Below, piece by piece: positions 17,839 through 26,418 of a DNA stretch of 64,000 nt. This DNA comes from Pseudoxanthomonas sp. GM95. Its GTDB lineage: Bacteria > Pseudomonadota > Gammaproteobacteria > Xanthomonadales > Xanthomonadaceae. Under the pieces are notes generated by a model that was not told where the DNA came from, made no database searches, and was given only the letters and a program-made list of their open reading frames with translations. Both the position numbers and the translations under genes were made by a program. Numbering within the stretch: the stretch's first letter is position 1; each line of letters starts with the position of its first letter. The stretch is from contig NZ_FOAX01000001.1 of NCBI RefSeq assembly GCF_900109775.1, positions 558,001 through 622,000 on the forward strand, given 5' to 3'.

Positions 17839-18582
17839 TCAGCCCAACGGCAGCGACTGCAGGTCGAAGCCTTCCGGGGTCACGCGCAGCACCGAGCCCT
17901 GTTCATACCAGTCGCCCAGCACGATGCGGGTGCAGGCTTTGCCGCCTGCGGTGAGTTCGTGCACGGCGGGGCGATGGGTGTGGCCGTGGATCAGGCGGTC
18001 GATGCCGTAGCGCACGAACAGCGCTTCGACCTCGGCCGGGGTCACGTCGGTGAGGGTCTCGAAGGTGGCGTTGTCGCCCTTCATCCCGCCCTGGTGCGCG
18101 GCGCTGGCGGCACGCGCCTGCGCGGCAAAGGCGAGGCGTGCGACCAGCGGCTGGGACAGCATGTAGGCCTGCCACGCCGGGTCGCGGGTCTGCGCGCGCA
18201 CGGCCTGGTAGGCCGCATCGGAGGTGCACAGCGCATCGCCGTGACCGATCAGGGTCGGTGTGCCGTACAGCACCACCACCGCCGGGTCGGGCAGGATCCG
18301 CATGCCGCAGCGCTGGGCGTAATCGGTGCCCAGCAGGAAATCACGGTTGCCGCGGATGAAGAACACCGGCACGCCGGCATCGCTGACCGCGCGGATGCCT
18401 TTGGCCACGGCCGTGGCCAGGTCGGACGGGTCGTCATCGCCCACCCAGGCCTCGAACAGGTCGCCCAGGATGTAGAGCGCGTCGGCGCCCATGGCCTCGC
18501 GCTGGAGGAAGTCCAGGAACAGGGTGGTGATGGCCGGACGCGTGGCGTCCAGGTGCAGGTCTGAGATGAACAGCGTGGTCAT
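17839..18582 (-). CDS. lpxH: UDP-2,3-diacylglucosamine diphosphatase
   Basis: Peripheral membrane enzyme of lipid A synthesis; it hydrolyses UDP-2,3-diacylglucosamine to lipid X and UMP. The 247-residue protein carries the calcineurin-type metal motifs DLHLD (residues 8-12), [24 protein letters not shown] and [19 protein letters not shown] is the family start; an ATG two codons earlier (MHMTT) is the alternative. It diverges from gltX, whose start is about 110 bases away. Confidence 0.95.
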   Translation of the reverse strand: MTTLFISDLHLDATRPAITTLFLDFLQREAMGADALYILGDLFEAWVGDDDPSDLATAVAKGIRAVSDAGVPVFFIRGNRDFLLGTDYAQRCGMRILPDPAVVVLYGTPTLIGHGDALCTSDAAYQAVRAQTRDPAWQAYMLSQPLVARLAFAAQARAASAAHQGGMKGDNATFETLTDVTPAEVEALFVRYGIDRLIHGHTHRPAVHELTAGGKACTRIVLGDWYEQGSVLRVTPEGFDLQSLPLG

Positions 18583-18693
18583 GTGCAAATGATAGCCGGC
18601 GCGGGCGTGGCCGGCGTCTGGCAGGCGTCGCGGGCCTGATCAGCCGACAGCGGGTAAAATTGGCCGATTCCATCTGTCGCTCCCGGGCCTTCC

Positions 18694-20100
18694 ATGACCT
18701 GCCGTACCCGTTTCGCCCCCAGTCCTACCGGCTACCTGCACATCGGCGGCGCGCGCACCGCGCTGTACTGCTGGCTGGAAGCGCGTCACCGCGGCGGCGA
18801 ATTCGTCCTGCGCATCGAGGACACCGACCGCGAGCGCAGCACCCAGGGCGCGATCGACGCGATCCTCGAAGCGATGGACTGGCTGGGCCTGGACTACAAC
18901 GAAGGCCCGATCTACCAGACCCAGCGCGTGGCCCGCTACAAGGAAGTCGCCGAGCAGCTGGTTGCCGACGGCAAGGCCTATTACGCCTACGAAACGCGCG
19001 CCGAGCTGGACGCCATGCGCGAGGCCGCCATGGCCAAGCAGGAAAAGCCCCGCTACAACGGCGCCGCGCGCGAGCAGCAGCTGCCGTATCGCGACGATCC
19101 CAACCGCGTGATCCGCTTCAAGAATCCGATCGGCGGCACGGTGGTGTTCGACGACCTGATCAAGGGCCCGATCGAGATCGCCAACGCTGAGCTGGACGAC
19201 ATGGTGATCTTCCGCCCGGACGGCTATCCCACCTACAACTTCGCGGTGGTGGTGGACGACTGGGACATGGGCATCACCGAGGTCATCCGCGGCGACGACC
19301 ACATCAACAACACCCCGCGCCAGATCAACATCTATGAAGCGCTGGGGGCGACCGTGCCCAAGTTCGCGCACATGCCGATGATCCTGGACGAGCAGGGCGC
19401 CAAGCTGTCCAAGCGCACCGGTGCGGCCGATGTCATGCAGTACAAGGACGCCGGCTACCTGCCGCATGCCTTGATCAACTACCTGGCGCGCCTGGGCTGG
19501 TCGCACGGCGACCAGGAGCTGTTCACGCTGGCCGAGCTGATCGAGCTGTTCGACGTGAAGAACGTCAACTCCAAGGCCGCACGCATCGACATGGCCAAGC
19601 TCGGCTGGGTCAACCAGCACTACCTGAAGACCGACGCGCCGGAGACCATCGCGCCGCAGCTGGTCTATCAGCTGGAGAAGCTCGGCGTGGACCTGGCCGC
19701 GGGCCCGGCGCCGGCCGATGTGGTGATCGCCCTGCGCGAGCGCGTGCAGACCCTGAAGGAAATGGCCGAGAAGGCCGTGGTCTGGTACCAGCCGCTGACC
19801 GACTACGACGAGGCCGCCGTCGCCAAGCACCTCAAGGCCGCCGCGCAGGCGCCGCTGGCCAAGTCGCGCGAGCTGCTGGCTGCGGCGAGCGACTGGACGG
19901 TGGAAGGCGTCTCGGCCGCGCTGCACGATGCCGCCGCCGCGCTGGAGCTGGGCATGGGCAAGGTCGCCCAGCCGTTGCGCGTGGCCATCACCGGCACCCA
20001 GGTCAGCCCCGACATTTCCCAGACCGTCTACCTGGCCGGCCGCGACGAAGCCTTGAAACGCATCGACGCGGCACTCATCAAGGTGGCCAACGCGGCCTGA
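18694..20100 (+). CDS. gltX: Glutamyl-tRNA synthetase
   Basis: Charges tRNA-Glu with glutamate. The 468-residue class I synthetase has the HIGH-type motif [17 protein letters not shown] (about residues 8-24), [10 protein letters not shown], and the KMSKS-type motif KLSKRTGA (about 239-246). An upstream GGTAAAATTGG (18653-18663) may contain the -10. zur follows after 16 bases, so the two are probably co-transcribed. Confidence 0.97.
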   Translation: MTCRTRFAPSPTGYLHIGGARTALYCWLEARHRGGEFVLRIEDTDRERSTQGAIDAILEAMDWLGLDYNEGPIYQTQRVARYKEVAEQLVADGKAYYAYETRAELDAMREAAMAKQEKPRYNGAAREQQLPYRDDPNRVIRFKNPIGGTVVFDDLIKGPIEIANAELDDMVIFRPDGYPTYNFAVVVDDWDMGITEVIRGDDHINNTPRQINIYEALGATVPKFAHMPMILDEQGAKLSKRTGAADVMQYKDAGYLPHALINYLARLGWSHGDQELFTLAELIELFDVKNVNSKAARIDMAKLGWVNQHYLKTDAPETIAPQLVYQLEKLGVDLAAGPAPADVVIALRERVQTLKEMAEKAVVWYQPLTDYDEAAVAKHLKAAAQAPLAKSRELLAAASDWTVEGVSAALHDAAAALELGMGKVAQPLRVAITGTQVSPDISQTVYLAGRDEALKRIDAALIKVANAA

Positions 20101-20116
20101 TTCCAGGAGCAGCCTC

Positions 20117-20614
20117 ATGTCCAGCAAGCACGCCTGCATCGAACCCCACCACCACGTGCACAGCGCCGATGCGTTCGTGCACGCGGTCGAGCACGCCTGT
20201 GCCGAGCGCGGCCTGCGGCTGACGCCGATCCGCGCGCGCGTGCTGCAGCTGATTGCCGAGGCCGGCAAGCCGATCAAGGCCTACGAACTGCTGGACCTGG
20301 TGCGCGCGTCCAAGGGCGTCGGCGCCGACGCACCGCCGACGGTGTATCGCGCGCTGGATTTCCTGATGGCCAATGGCTTCGTGCACAAGCTCGAATCGGT
20401 CAACGCCTTCGTCGCCTGCCACCATCCCAACAGCGCCGCGCACTCGGTGCCGTTCCTGATCTGCGACCGCTGCCATTCGGCGGTGGAGCTGGAAGACCGC
20501 GCCGTGGTCGACCAGCTCGAAGCCCGCGCCAAGGCGCTGGGCTTCGTGCCGCAGGCGCAGACCCTGGAAGTGCACGGCCTGTGCGCGCGTTGCGCGGCCG
20601 CCGCGCCCGTCTGA
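20117..20614 (+). CDS. zur: Zinc uptake regulator Zur (Fur family)
   Basis: Zinc-responsive repressor of zinc acquisition genes, 165 residues. The N terminus is His-rich (HHHVHSADAFVHAVEH). The winged helix includes RLTPIRARVLQLIAEAGKPI and VYRALDFLMANGFVHKLES. The dimer domain carries CDRC and a C-terminal CARC, the four structural-zinc cysteines, with FVACHHPN typical of Zur rather than Fur. An AGGAGC ribosome site precedes the ATG. It sits 16 bases after gltX and has no promoter-like gap of its own. About 5 kb away a Zur-box-like site lies between a ZnuD-like receptor and a MerC-domain gene, both plausible targets. Confidence 0.9.
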   Translation: MSSKHACIEPHHHVHSADAFVHAVEHACAERGLRLTPIRARVLQLIAEAGKPIKAYELLDLVRASKGVGADAPPTVYRALDFLMANGFVHKLESVNAFVACHHPNSAAHSVPFLICDRCHSAVELEDRAVVDQLEARAKALGFVPQAQTLEVHGLCARCAAAAPV

Positions 20615-20631
20615 TCCGCATCGGTTGAAGC

Positions 20632-20652
20632 GCTGGCCGGCGTACGGCCGGC
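20632..20652 (+). terminator. GC-rich hairpin after zur
   Basis: GCTGGCCG pairs with CGGCCGGC (one T-G pair) around a GCGTA loop, 18 bases past the zur stop. It has no T-run, so terminator function is uncertain. Confidence 0.3.
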
Positions 20653-20692
20653 GACGCGTTGTCCGCAGGGTGTCCTTTCGATTGGAACGCCC

Positions 20693-21397
20693 ATGCGCCT
20701 GGCAACCCCGCGATCTCACGACAACAGCCCGTACTACTTTGGCCTGGCGCTGCTGGCGGCGGTGGTCGGGTTCTACCCGAGTTTCTTCTCGCAGCTGGGC
20801 AAGCTCGATCTGCTGCGCCACGTGCATGGCGGACTGGCCACCAGCTGGCTGGTGCTGTTGATCATCCAGGGCTCGCTGGCCCGCACGCGGCTTTACGCGG
20901 TGCATCGCGTGCTGGGCTGGGCCTCGCTGGCAATCGTGCCGGCGTTCGTGATTTCCGGGGTGATGCTGATCCGGGTCTCGCTGGCCGGCACCAATCCGTT
21001 CCAGCAGGCCTTCGCGCCGCCGCTGGCGCTGGTGGATTTCATCGGGCTGGCGTTCTTCGCGTTCTGCTACGGCATGGCGCTGTGGCATCGCCGGCGCATG
21101 CCGCTGCATGCGCGCTACATGGCCTGCACGGCGCTGCTGGTGTTGCCGCCGGCGACGGCACGCGCGCTGGGCGCCTTCATGCCGGGCATCCAATCCTTCG
21201 AGGCCGCCTTCCACGGTGGCATGCTGATCAGCGTGGTCGCCACGCTGGTGCTGATCGTGCGCGATGCGCGCGAAGGAAAAATCCTGCCGCCGTATCCGCT
21301 GCTGCTCGCGGTGCTGGTCGTGCAGCAGGTCAGCTTCATGACGATTGCGATGTCGCCCGCATGGCGGGCGATCTGCGCGCGGCTCGCCGCGGGCTGA
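20693..21397 (+). CDS. Uncharacterised seven-helix membrane protein
   Basis: A 234-residue integral membrane protein with about seven hydrophobic segments. Several histidines sit near helix ends (LLRHVHGGLATSWLVLL, YAVHRVLGWASLAIV, ALWHRRRMPLHARYM), a pattern also seen in cytochrome-b-like or haem-binding membrane proteins. I do not recognise a named family. It follows zur by about 80 bases, with a hairpin between, so its expression may be independent. It converges with the MFS gene, leaving 13 bases between their stops. Haem or metal binding is only a guess from the histidine placement. Confidence 0.7.
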   Translation: MRLATPRSHDNSPYYFGLALLAAVVGFYPSFFSQLGKLDLLRHVHGGLATSWLVLLIIQGSLARTRLYAVHRVLGWASLAIVPAFVISGVMLIRVSLAGTNPFQQAFAPPLALVDFIGLAFFAFCYGMALWHRRRMPLHARYMACTALLVLPPATARALGAFMPGIQSFEAAFHGGMLISVVATLVLIVRDAREGKILPPYPLLLAVLVVQQVSFMTIAMSPAWRAICARLAAG

Positions 21398-21410
21398 GGC
21401 GTTTCGGCTG

Positions 21411-22643
21411 TCAGGCGCGTGCGAGCTGTGCTTCCGATGCGCGCTCGCGGATCGGAAGGTTCGCCACCGCGGCGACCAGTGCCAGCGCCATGTCCGCGTA
21501 CCACATCCATTGATAGCTGCCGTTGTGCTCCAGCGCCACGCCGCCCAGCCAGGCGCCGAAGAACCCGCCGATCTGGTGCGACAGCAATGTGAGCCCGAAG
21601 AGCGTGCCCATGTAGCGCGGGCCGAAGCGCTTGCCGATGATCCCGGCCGTCGGCGGCACCGTCGCCAGCCAGGTGAAGCCCAGCGCCGCTGCGAAGACGT
21701 AGAACGTGGTTGGCGTCGGTGGTGCCATGAGATACAGCGCGATCAGCACCGCGCGGCTGGCATACATGCCGGCCAGCACGTACTTCATCGGCATGCGCTG
21801 GCCGAGCCAGCCGGCGCTGAGACTACCGGCGACATTGAACAGGCCGATCAGCGCGATCGAGGTGCCGGCCACGCCGGGCGAGAGCCCGCACAGCGCGATC
21901 TCGCCGGGCAGATGCGTCACCAGGAACGCGATGTGCACGCCGCAGGTGAAAAAGCCCAGGTGCAGCAGCCAGTAGCTGCGGTCGCGCAGTGCGATGCGCA
22001 GCTGCGCGCGCAGGGTGAGATGGACGACTTCGGCCGCGTGCGCGATGGCGACGGCGGGATCACCGCGGCGCGGCTTCACCAGCGGTGCGATCAGCGGCAG
22101 CGTCAGTAGCGAGGCCACGGCCAGGCCGAACATCGCCGCCGACCAGCTCCCCACGCTGATGCCCAGCGTCACCAGCGGCGCGAACACGAACTGCCCCAGC
22201 GAGCCGCCAGCGTTGATCAGCCCCGAGGCGAACGAGCGCTTCTCCGCCGCAATGTGCTGCGCGGTGGCGCCGATCAGGATCGAGAAACTGCCCGCGCCCG
22301 CACCGGCCGCGGCCATCACGCCCAGTGACAGCATCAGCCCGAGTTCGCTGGTCATGAACGGCGTCAGCGCGCAGCCGGCCGCCATCAGCAGGCCGCCGAA
22401 GACCAGCACGCGCGTGGGGCCGTGGCGGTCGGCGATTGCGCCAAATACCGGCTGCACCGCGCCCCACACCAGCTGGCCGATCGCCAGCGCAAAGCTGATC
22501 GAGGCGATGCCGATTCCGGTGCTGGCGCTGATCGGTTTGACGAACAAACCAGTCGTCTGGCGCACGCCCATCGTCAGCAGCAGCATCGACGAGGCGACGG
22601 CCAGCAGCAGCCACGGCGTGCGGGGTTGCGCGGTCACATTCAT
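21411..22643 (-). CDS. MFS transporter
   Basis: A 410-residue major facilitator with twelve hydrophobic segments. The loop 2/3 signature appears as GAIADRHGPTRVLVFGGLL (about residues 64-82), and the central cytoplasmic loop is charged (KPRRGDPAVAI). The overall pattern resembles the oxalate/formate antiporter or CynX-type groups; the substrate cannot be read. The ATG overlaps the stop of the upstream marR-type gene (ATGA at 22640-22643), so the two are translated as a pair. The MarR repressor probably controls the transporter, and drug or aromatic-acid export is a common arrangement. Confidence 0.88.
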   Translation of the reverse strand: MNVTAQPRTPWLLLAVASSMLLLTMGVRQTTGLFVKPISASTGIGIASISFALAIGQLVWGAVQPVFGAIADRHGPTRVLVFGGLLMAAGCALTPFMTSELGLMLSLGVMAAAGAGAGSFSILIGATAQHIAAEKRSFASGLINAGGSLGQFVFAPLVTLGISVGSWSAAMFGLAVASLLTLPLIAPLVKPRRGDPAVAIAHAAEVVHLTLRAQLRIALRDRSYWLLHLGFFTCGVHIAFLVTHLPGEIALCGLSPGVAGTSIALIGLFNVAGSLSAGWLGQRMPMKYVLAGMYASRAVLIALYLMAPPTPTTFYVFAAALGFTWLATVPPTAGIIGKRFGPRYMGTLFGLTLLSHQIGGFFGAWLGGVALEHNGSYQWMWYADMALALVAAVANLPIRERASEAQLARA

Positions 22644-23083
22644 GCGGCCTCCCGCAGCGGACGCAGTGCCACGTGCAGCGCGTCCAGGTCGTCGTTGAGC
22701 CGCTGCATCTGCGCGGCGCCGTAGAGCGCGGCCATCTGTTTCTGTGCGCGCTGCCACAGCGGGATGGCCTTGGCGATGGCGTTCTCGCCCTTGGCTGTGA
22801 CCTGGATCAGGCGCTGGCGCGCGTCGTCGCCGCGCGCATCGCGGATCAAGCCGGCGGCCAGCAGCGGCTTGAGGTTGCGGGTGAGGGTGCTGCGGTCCAT
22901 GCCGGCCGCGTCTGCGAGTTCGCCCAGCGTGCGCGTGCCTTTCTGGGCGCGGCGCAGGATCGAATACTCGTTGAGGCTCAGGCCGATCGCGGCCAGCTCG
23001 CGGTCGTAAAGCTGGGAGGCCTGGCGCGCGGCCCGGCGCAGGCGGAAGCAGGTGCAGGTCGATTCGGTGGCGATGGCGGGCAT
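22640..23083 (-). CDS. MarR family transcriptional regulator
   Basis: A 147-residue winged-helix regulator. It has the MarR dimer helices (FRLRRAARQASQLYDREL at the N terminus), the recognition region TLGELADAAGMDRSTLTRNL (about residues 54-73), and a wing with RDARGDDARQRLIQVTAKG. Cysteines in the TCTCF segment near the N terminus could be redox-sensitive, which is inference. I take MPAIATEST as start; a reading from 23119 adds only 12 residues. It is first in a two-gene unit with the MFS transporter and sits next to a palindromic candidate operator. Confidence 0.88.
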   Translation of the reverse strand: MPAIATESTCTCFRLRRAARQASQLYDRELAAIGLSLNEYSILRRAQKGTRTLGELADAAGMDRSTLTRNLKPLLAAGLIRDARGDDARQRLIQVTAKGENAIAKAIPLWQRAQKQMAALYGAAQMQRLNDDLDALHVALRPLREAA

Positions 23084-23114
23084 GGCGACACGGAGGCGGG
23101 GGGGCGTCGCATGA

Positions 23115-23128
23115 TGCATGCATATGCA
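23115..23128 (-). promoter_or_regulatory. Candidate MarR operator
   Basis: Two overlapping perfect palindromes, TGCATGCA (23115-23122) and TGCATATGCA (23119-23128), lie 32-45 bases upstream of the marR-type start. Such AT-rich palindromes are typical of MarR autoregulatory sites. Binding is inferred. Confidence 0.4.
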
Positions 23129-23187
23129 CCTATCTGGGAACCGGCTGTCCGTGCAACGCCGGATTCCATTCGCTGCCATGCCGTGAG

Positions 23188-23253
23188 GTGGGAGCGGCTT
23201 CAGCAGCGACGGAGCTTTATCGGTAAGGCCATCGCTGCTGAAGCAGCTCCCAC
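23188..23253. repeat. REP-like inverted pair with 22-bp arms
   Basis: The arm at 23188-23209 begins GTGGGAGCGGCTTCAGCAG. The arm at 23232-23253 is its reverse complement with a single mismatch, around a 22-base loop. It is the best-preserved copy of the repeat also found at 17289 and 44096. Confidence 0.85.
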
Positions 23254-23310
23254 AACGGTTTAGCGGTGATCGCACCGCGCGAACTGCGCCTATCGCCAAG
23301 GCGCCGCGCA

Positions 23311-23350
23311 ACAAAAAACGGGCCGGAAGACTGGGGAGGTCTTCCGGCCC
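23311..23350 (-). terminator. Rho-independent terminator of the zinc-type TonB receptor gene
   Basis: On the minus strand GGGCCGGAAGAC, loop CTCCCCA, GTCTTCCGGCCC forms a perfect 12-bp stem followed by GTTTTTTGT. It lies about 115 bases past the receptor stop codon. Confidence 0.9.
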
Positions 23351-23464
23351 GCGATCCCGTTGCAACACGTGCGTGGCGGGGCAGGTGCTGAACGCACGCG
23401 CCGCCGCACACGCCGGTGCGTCCAGCAGGCGGGCCGAGGGGAGCGGCCCGCCCGCGTGGCGGGA

Positions 23465-25531
23465 TCAGAAGAACATGCGCACGCCGAACGAAGCACTACG
23501 ACCCGGCAGCATCACGTCGTCCTTGAGGAACGAGGTGTGCACGCGCGCATCCTGGTCGGCCAGGTTGCTGCCATCCAAGAACACTTCCCACGAAGTCGCA
23601 CCCGCATCGATGTGGTACGCCACGTGCGCATCGACCATCGTGTAGCCGGCGGTCTCGGTCTCGTTGACCGCGACCTTGTCCTGCTTCATGTAGCGCGTGG
23701 CGCCGATCGAGGCGCGCCAGGCGCTGGCTTCCCAGCGGAACTCCGCACCGAAGCGGCCCGGCGGGATGCGCGGCAGGTTGCCGCCATCGTTGAGGCTGGC
23801 CTGCACCGTATCGCCGAACACATGCAGGTCCCAGTCGCCGGTGCTGGCGCTGTTGGCCAGGTGGAAGGTGGCCTCGCCCTCGAAGCCGTGGAAGGTGGCA
23901 TCGCCCTGCGTCCACTGGCGGATCGGCAGGTACTCATCCTCTTCCTCGTGGTACCACTGCTCGCCGGTGTCGGTGAGGTAGATGAAGTTGTTGTAGCGGT
24001 TGTAGTACGCCGAGACCTTGGCATCCATCCAGTCGTTGCGGTAGGTCAGGCCCAGCTCGGCCTGGTTGGCCTTTTCCTTCTGCAGGTCGGTGCCGCCGAT
24101 CTCGTAAGCGAGCGTGGCGATGTGCGGGCCGTCGGCGAACAGTTCCTCTTCGGCCGGCGCGCGCTCGGCGTGGTCCAGGTTGGCGGTGATGCGCCAGTTG
24201 TCGTTGAGCTTGAAACCGAAGCTGGAGGACAGGCTCAGCGGCTTGAACTTCGGCGACAGGCCGGTCTCGGTCTGGTACTTGATCTGGTCCACGCGCGCGC
24301 CCAGGTCGGTGGAGAACCGGCCCCAAGTGTTCTGCGCCACGGCGAACACGCCGATCGCCTTGGTATCGGTCTTGGGCACGAAGGCCTCTTCGCCGATTGC
24401 CTGGAAGGTCGAGTCGCTGCCCTGCACGCCGACGGCGGTTTTCCAGCCGTTGGCGGCGGCGAAGGTGGCTTCGATGCGGCCTTCGTTGGCGTCCTTCTTG
24501 AAGACGGTGCCGACCTCGTCGCCTTCGAACTCGGTGTGGTCGTAGGTGGTGTGGCCGAAGCTGTAGCGCAGGCCGCTGCCTTCGCCCCACGGATCATTCA
24601 GGCCGCCCTTTACCTCGAAGCGGTCCTGGTGCATTTCCAGGTGCACGCCGCGCTCGCCTTCAGCCAGGTTGCCCGGTTCGCCTGGATTGCCGTAGCTGTC
24701 GTTGAAGCGCGATACCGAGGCGCCGATGAAGCCCCAGTCGCCGGCCAGCGAGGCGCCGAACGCGCCGGACTTGTTGTCGATGAAGGTGTTGGCCTGGCGG
24801 CCTTCGGGCGTGTCGTAGTCCTTGGCGTTGCGATACACGCCATCGGCGTGGATCGACAGGCCGCCGTTGCCGGCGTCGAAGCGCGCCATGCTGGTCTGGC
24901 CGTCCTTGTCGCCGAAATCCACGCGCGTTTCGGCGCGGCCGGTGACGCCCTGGACCGGGGTTTCGGCGATGCGGCCGTCGACCACGTTCACCGCGCCGCC
25001 GATGGCGCCGCTGCCGTAGAGCAGGGTCGAGGGACCCTTGAGCACTTCGATCTGGTCGGCCAGGAACGGCTCGATCGCCGGCGAGTGGTCCTGGCTGACG
25101 GTGGAAACGTCGGCGCTGGACAGGCCATCGGCCATCACGGCCACGCGCGGACCATCCATGCCGCGGATGATCGGACGGCCCACGCCCGGGCCGAAGTTGG
25201 ACGACTGCACGCCCGGCAGGCCGGCGACGGTTTCGCCCAGGCTGGCGGCGCGGACTTCATCAAGCTTCTCGCCGCTGAGCACTTCGACCGGGCGGCTGAG
25301 CTGGTCGGCGGTGCTGCCGAACGGGCTGGAGGTCACTTTCACCGCATCCAGGTCCTTGGCATGCAGGCCGCTGCCGGTGGTGTGGCGCGAATCGCTGGAC
25401 GGGTTGGTGGTGCTGCTGGTCGCTTCCTGCGCCTGCACGTTGAAGGCGCACAGCGCCAGGGTGAGGGCGGCGGCAAGCGGGGCACGGGACAGGGCGGCCG
25501 CACCGGCGGCGCGGAAAGCAGGTGACTTCAT
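23465..25531 (-). CDS. TonB-dependent receptor, ZnuD-like (probable zinc uptake)
   Basis: Outer-membrane receptor of 688 residues. A long signal peptide ends near NVQAQE. A TonB box (LDAVKVTSSP) precedes the plug, which shows GETVAGLPGVQSSNFGPGVG, RPIIRGMDGPRV and EVLKGPSTLLYGSGAIGGAV. This plug signature is characteristic of the ZnuD/HmtT group. A barrel loop contains a His/Glu/Asp cluster (WYHEEEDEY) that could bind metal. The barrel ends in FGVRMFF. I chose the ATG at 25531 (MKSPAF) because the one at 25543 has no spacing to its AGG. A Zur-box-like site lies upstream, and a MerC-domain gene diverges from it. The zinc assignment rests on plug similarity and the operator, not on proof. Confidence 0.85.
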   Translation of the reverse strand: MKSPAFRAAGAAALSRAPLAAALTLALCAFNVQAQEATSSTTNPSSDSRHTTGSGLHAKDLDAVKVTSSPFGSTADQLSRPVEVLSGEKLDEVRAASLGETVAGLPGVQSSNFGPGVGRPIIRGMDGPRVAVMADGLSSADVSTVSQDHSPAIEPFLADQIEVLKGPSTLLYGSGAIGGAVNVVDGRIAETPVQGVTGRAETRVDFGDKDGQTSMARFDAGNGGLSIHADGVYRNAKDYDTPEGRQANTFIDNKSGAFGASLAGDWGFIGASVSRFNDSYGNPGEPGNLAEGERGVHLEMHQDRFEVKGGLNDPWGEGSGLRYSFGHTTYDHTEFEGDEVGTVFKKDANEGRIEATFAAANGWKTAVGVQGSDSTFQAIGEEAFVPKTDTKAIGVFAVAQNTWGRFSTDLGARVDQIKYQTETGLSPKFKPLSLSSSFGFKLNDNWRITANLDHAERAPAEEELFADGPHIATLAYEIGGTDLQKEKANQAELGLTYRNDWMDAKVSAYYNRYNNFIYLTDTGEQWYHEEEDEYLPIRQWTQGDATFHGFEGEATFHLANSASTGDWDLHVFGDTVQASLNDGGNLPRIPPGRFGAEFRWEASAWRASIGATRYMKQDKVAVNETETAGYTMVDAHVAYHIDAGATSWEVFLDGSNLADQDARVHTSFLKDDVMLPGRSASFGVRMFF

Positions 25532-25573
25532 GGGTTGGAGCATCCTGGGAGGAGGAGAGAGGCAGGGTTCATC

Positions 25574-25596
25574 AAAACGTTATAATATATCCAAGT
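25574..25596. promoter_or_regulatory. Candidate Zur box overlapping a TATAAT -10
   Basis: GTTATAATATATC (25579-25591) matches the core of the proteobacterial Zur palindrome (TGTTATANTATAACA) with its left half nearly perfect and one central mismatch on the right. The flanking AAA on the left also fits. TATAAT at 25581-25586 could be the -10 for the MerC-domain gene, and the complement is AT-rich enough to serve the receptor gene. Zinc-bound Zur would block both. Confidence 0.6.
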
Positions 25597-25632
25597 CGCG
25601 TCAAGTCCCCTCCCGAAAGTCATACTTCCACC

Positions 25633-26040
25633 ATGTCTTCTCCCTTCCGTTCATGGCTGGACCGCCTGGGTGCCACCGGTTCCCTGGTCTGCGCCGTGCA
25701 TTGCGCGGTGCTGCCGCTATTGATCGCCCTGCTGCCGGCGCTGGGCCTGTCGGGCTGGCTGGGCGAGGGCTTCGAACGCGCGTTCGTGGTGTTCGCCTCA
25801 CTGCTGGGCGTGTTCAGCCTGGCCAGCGGTTACCGCCGCCATCGCGTGCTGCGCGCGCTGGGCATGCTGCTGACCGGATTGGCGGTGCTGTGGGTCGCGG
25901 TGCTGTACGCGCCGCTGCACCACAGCGTGATCCCGCATGCGGTGGCGATGACCTTCGGCGGCACGCTGGTTGGCCTGGCGCACGTGTTGAACCTGCGCCT
26001 GAACCACGGCCACGTGCACGACGCCAGCTGCGCGCACTAG
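25633..26040 (+). CDS. MerC-domain membrane protein
   Basis: A 135-residue inner-membrane protein with about four hydrophobic segments. The first helix holds a CAVHC motif (Cys20, His23, Cys24), a metal-binding arrangement typical of MerC-domain proteins. The tail LNHGHVHDASCAH is His/Cys-rich and also suited to metal binding. MSSPFRSWLDRLG at 25633 is the start I prefer; the longer upstream reading runs across the operator. It diverges from the ZnuD-like receptor over a Zur-box-like site, so zinc transport or metallochaperoning is likely rather than mercury transport. No mer genes are nearby. Confidence 0.82.
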   Translation: MSSPFRSWLDRLGATGSLVCAVHCAVLPLLIALLPALGLSGWLGEGFERAFVVFASLLGVFSLASGYRRHRVLRALGMLLTGLAVLWVAVLYAPLHHSVIPHAVAMTFGGTLVGLAHVLNLRLNHGHVHDASCAH

Positions 26041-26162
26041 GGCATGCCCTCCCTGTAGACGTGCCGGGCGGCTGTGATAGCCTCTCCGGCCCTGCGCGCT
26101 GGCGCCTTGCCAGCAGCGCACCCGCCACGACCGGCGGGCCACCAACATTCAGGAGTCAAGTT

Positions 26163-26330
26163 ATGGGCAAGGGTGACCGCAAGACCGCCAAGGGCAAGCG
26201 CTACAACGCCAGCTACGGCAACTCGCGCAAGCACAACGCGGTCGTGACCGCGCCGGTGACCAGCAAGTCGGTCGCCAAGGCGCCGGCCAAGAAGGCCGTG
26301 GCCAAGAAGACCGTCGCCAAGGCCGGCTGA
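26163..26330 (+). CDS. 30S ribosomal protein THX-like
   Basis: A 55-residue very basic protein beginning MGKGDRKTAKGKRYNASYGN, which matches the short ribosomal THX family that fits into the head of the 30S subunit. The second half is an Ala/Lys/Val-rich tail (APAKKAVAKKTVAKAG), longer than the Thermus protein and like a histone tail. AGGAG lies eight bases before the ATG, and a strong terminator follows. It is a single-gene unit, with a possible extended -10 (TGTGATAGCCT) in the 120 bases upstream. The family call comes from the N-terminal signature. Confidence 0.8.
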   Translation: MGKGDRKTAKGKRYNASYGNSRKHNAVVTAPVTSKSVAKAPAKKAVAKKTVAKAG

Positions 26331-26358
26331 TCCAGCCGACTGCGATGCTCTGAACAAA

Positions 26359-26388
26359 CGCGGCGCCTTCAAGGCGCCGCGTTTTTTT
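26359..26388 (+). terminator. Rho-independent terminator after the THX gene
   Basis: CGCGGCGCC (26359-26367), loop TTCAA, GGCGCCGCG (26373-26381), then seven T residues. Confidence 0.93.
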
Positions 26389-26418
26389 ATTGCCTGCGAT
26401 TCGTCTTGCGGATCGCGG

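Noticed and set aside
23360-25525. 721-residue open frame on the plus strand opposite the ZnuD-like receptor
   Set aside because: It is an antisense shadow: the translation has low complexity and no domains, whereas the minus strand encodes a full TonB receptor with signal peptide and terminator.
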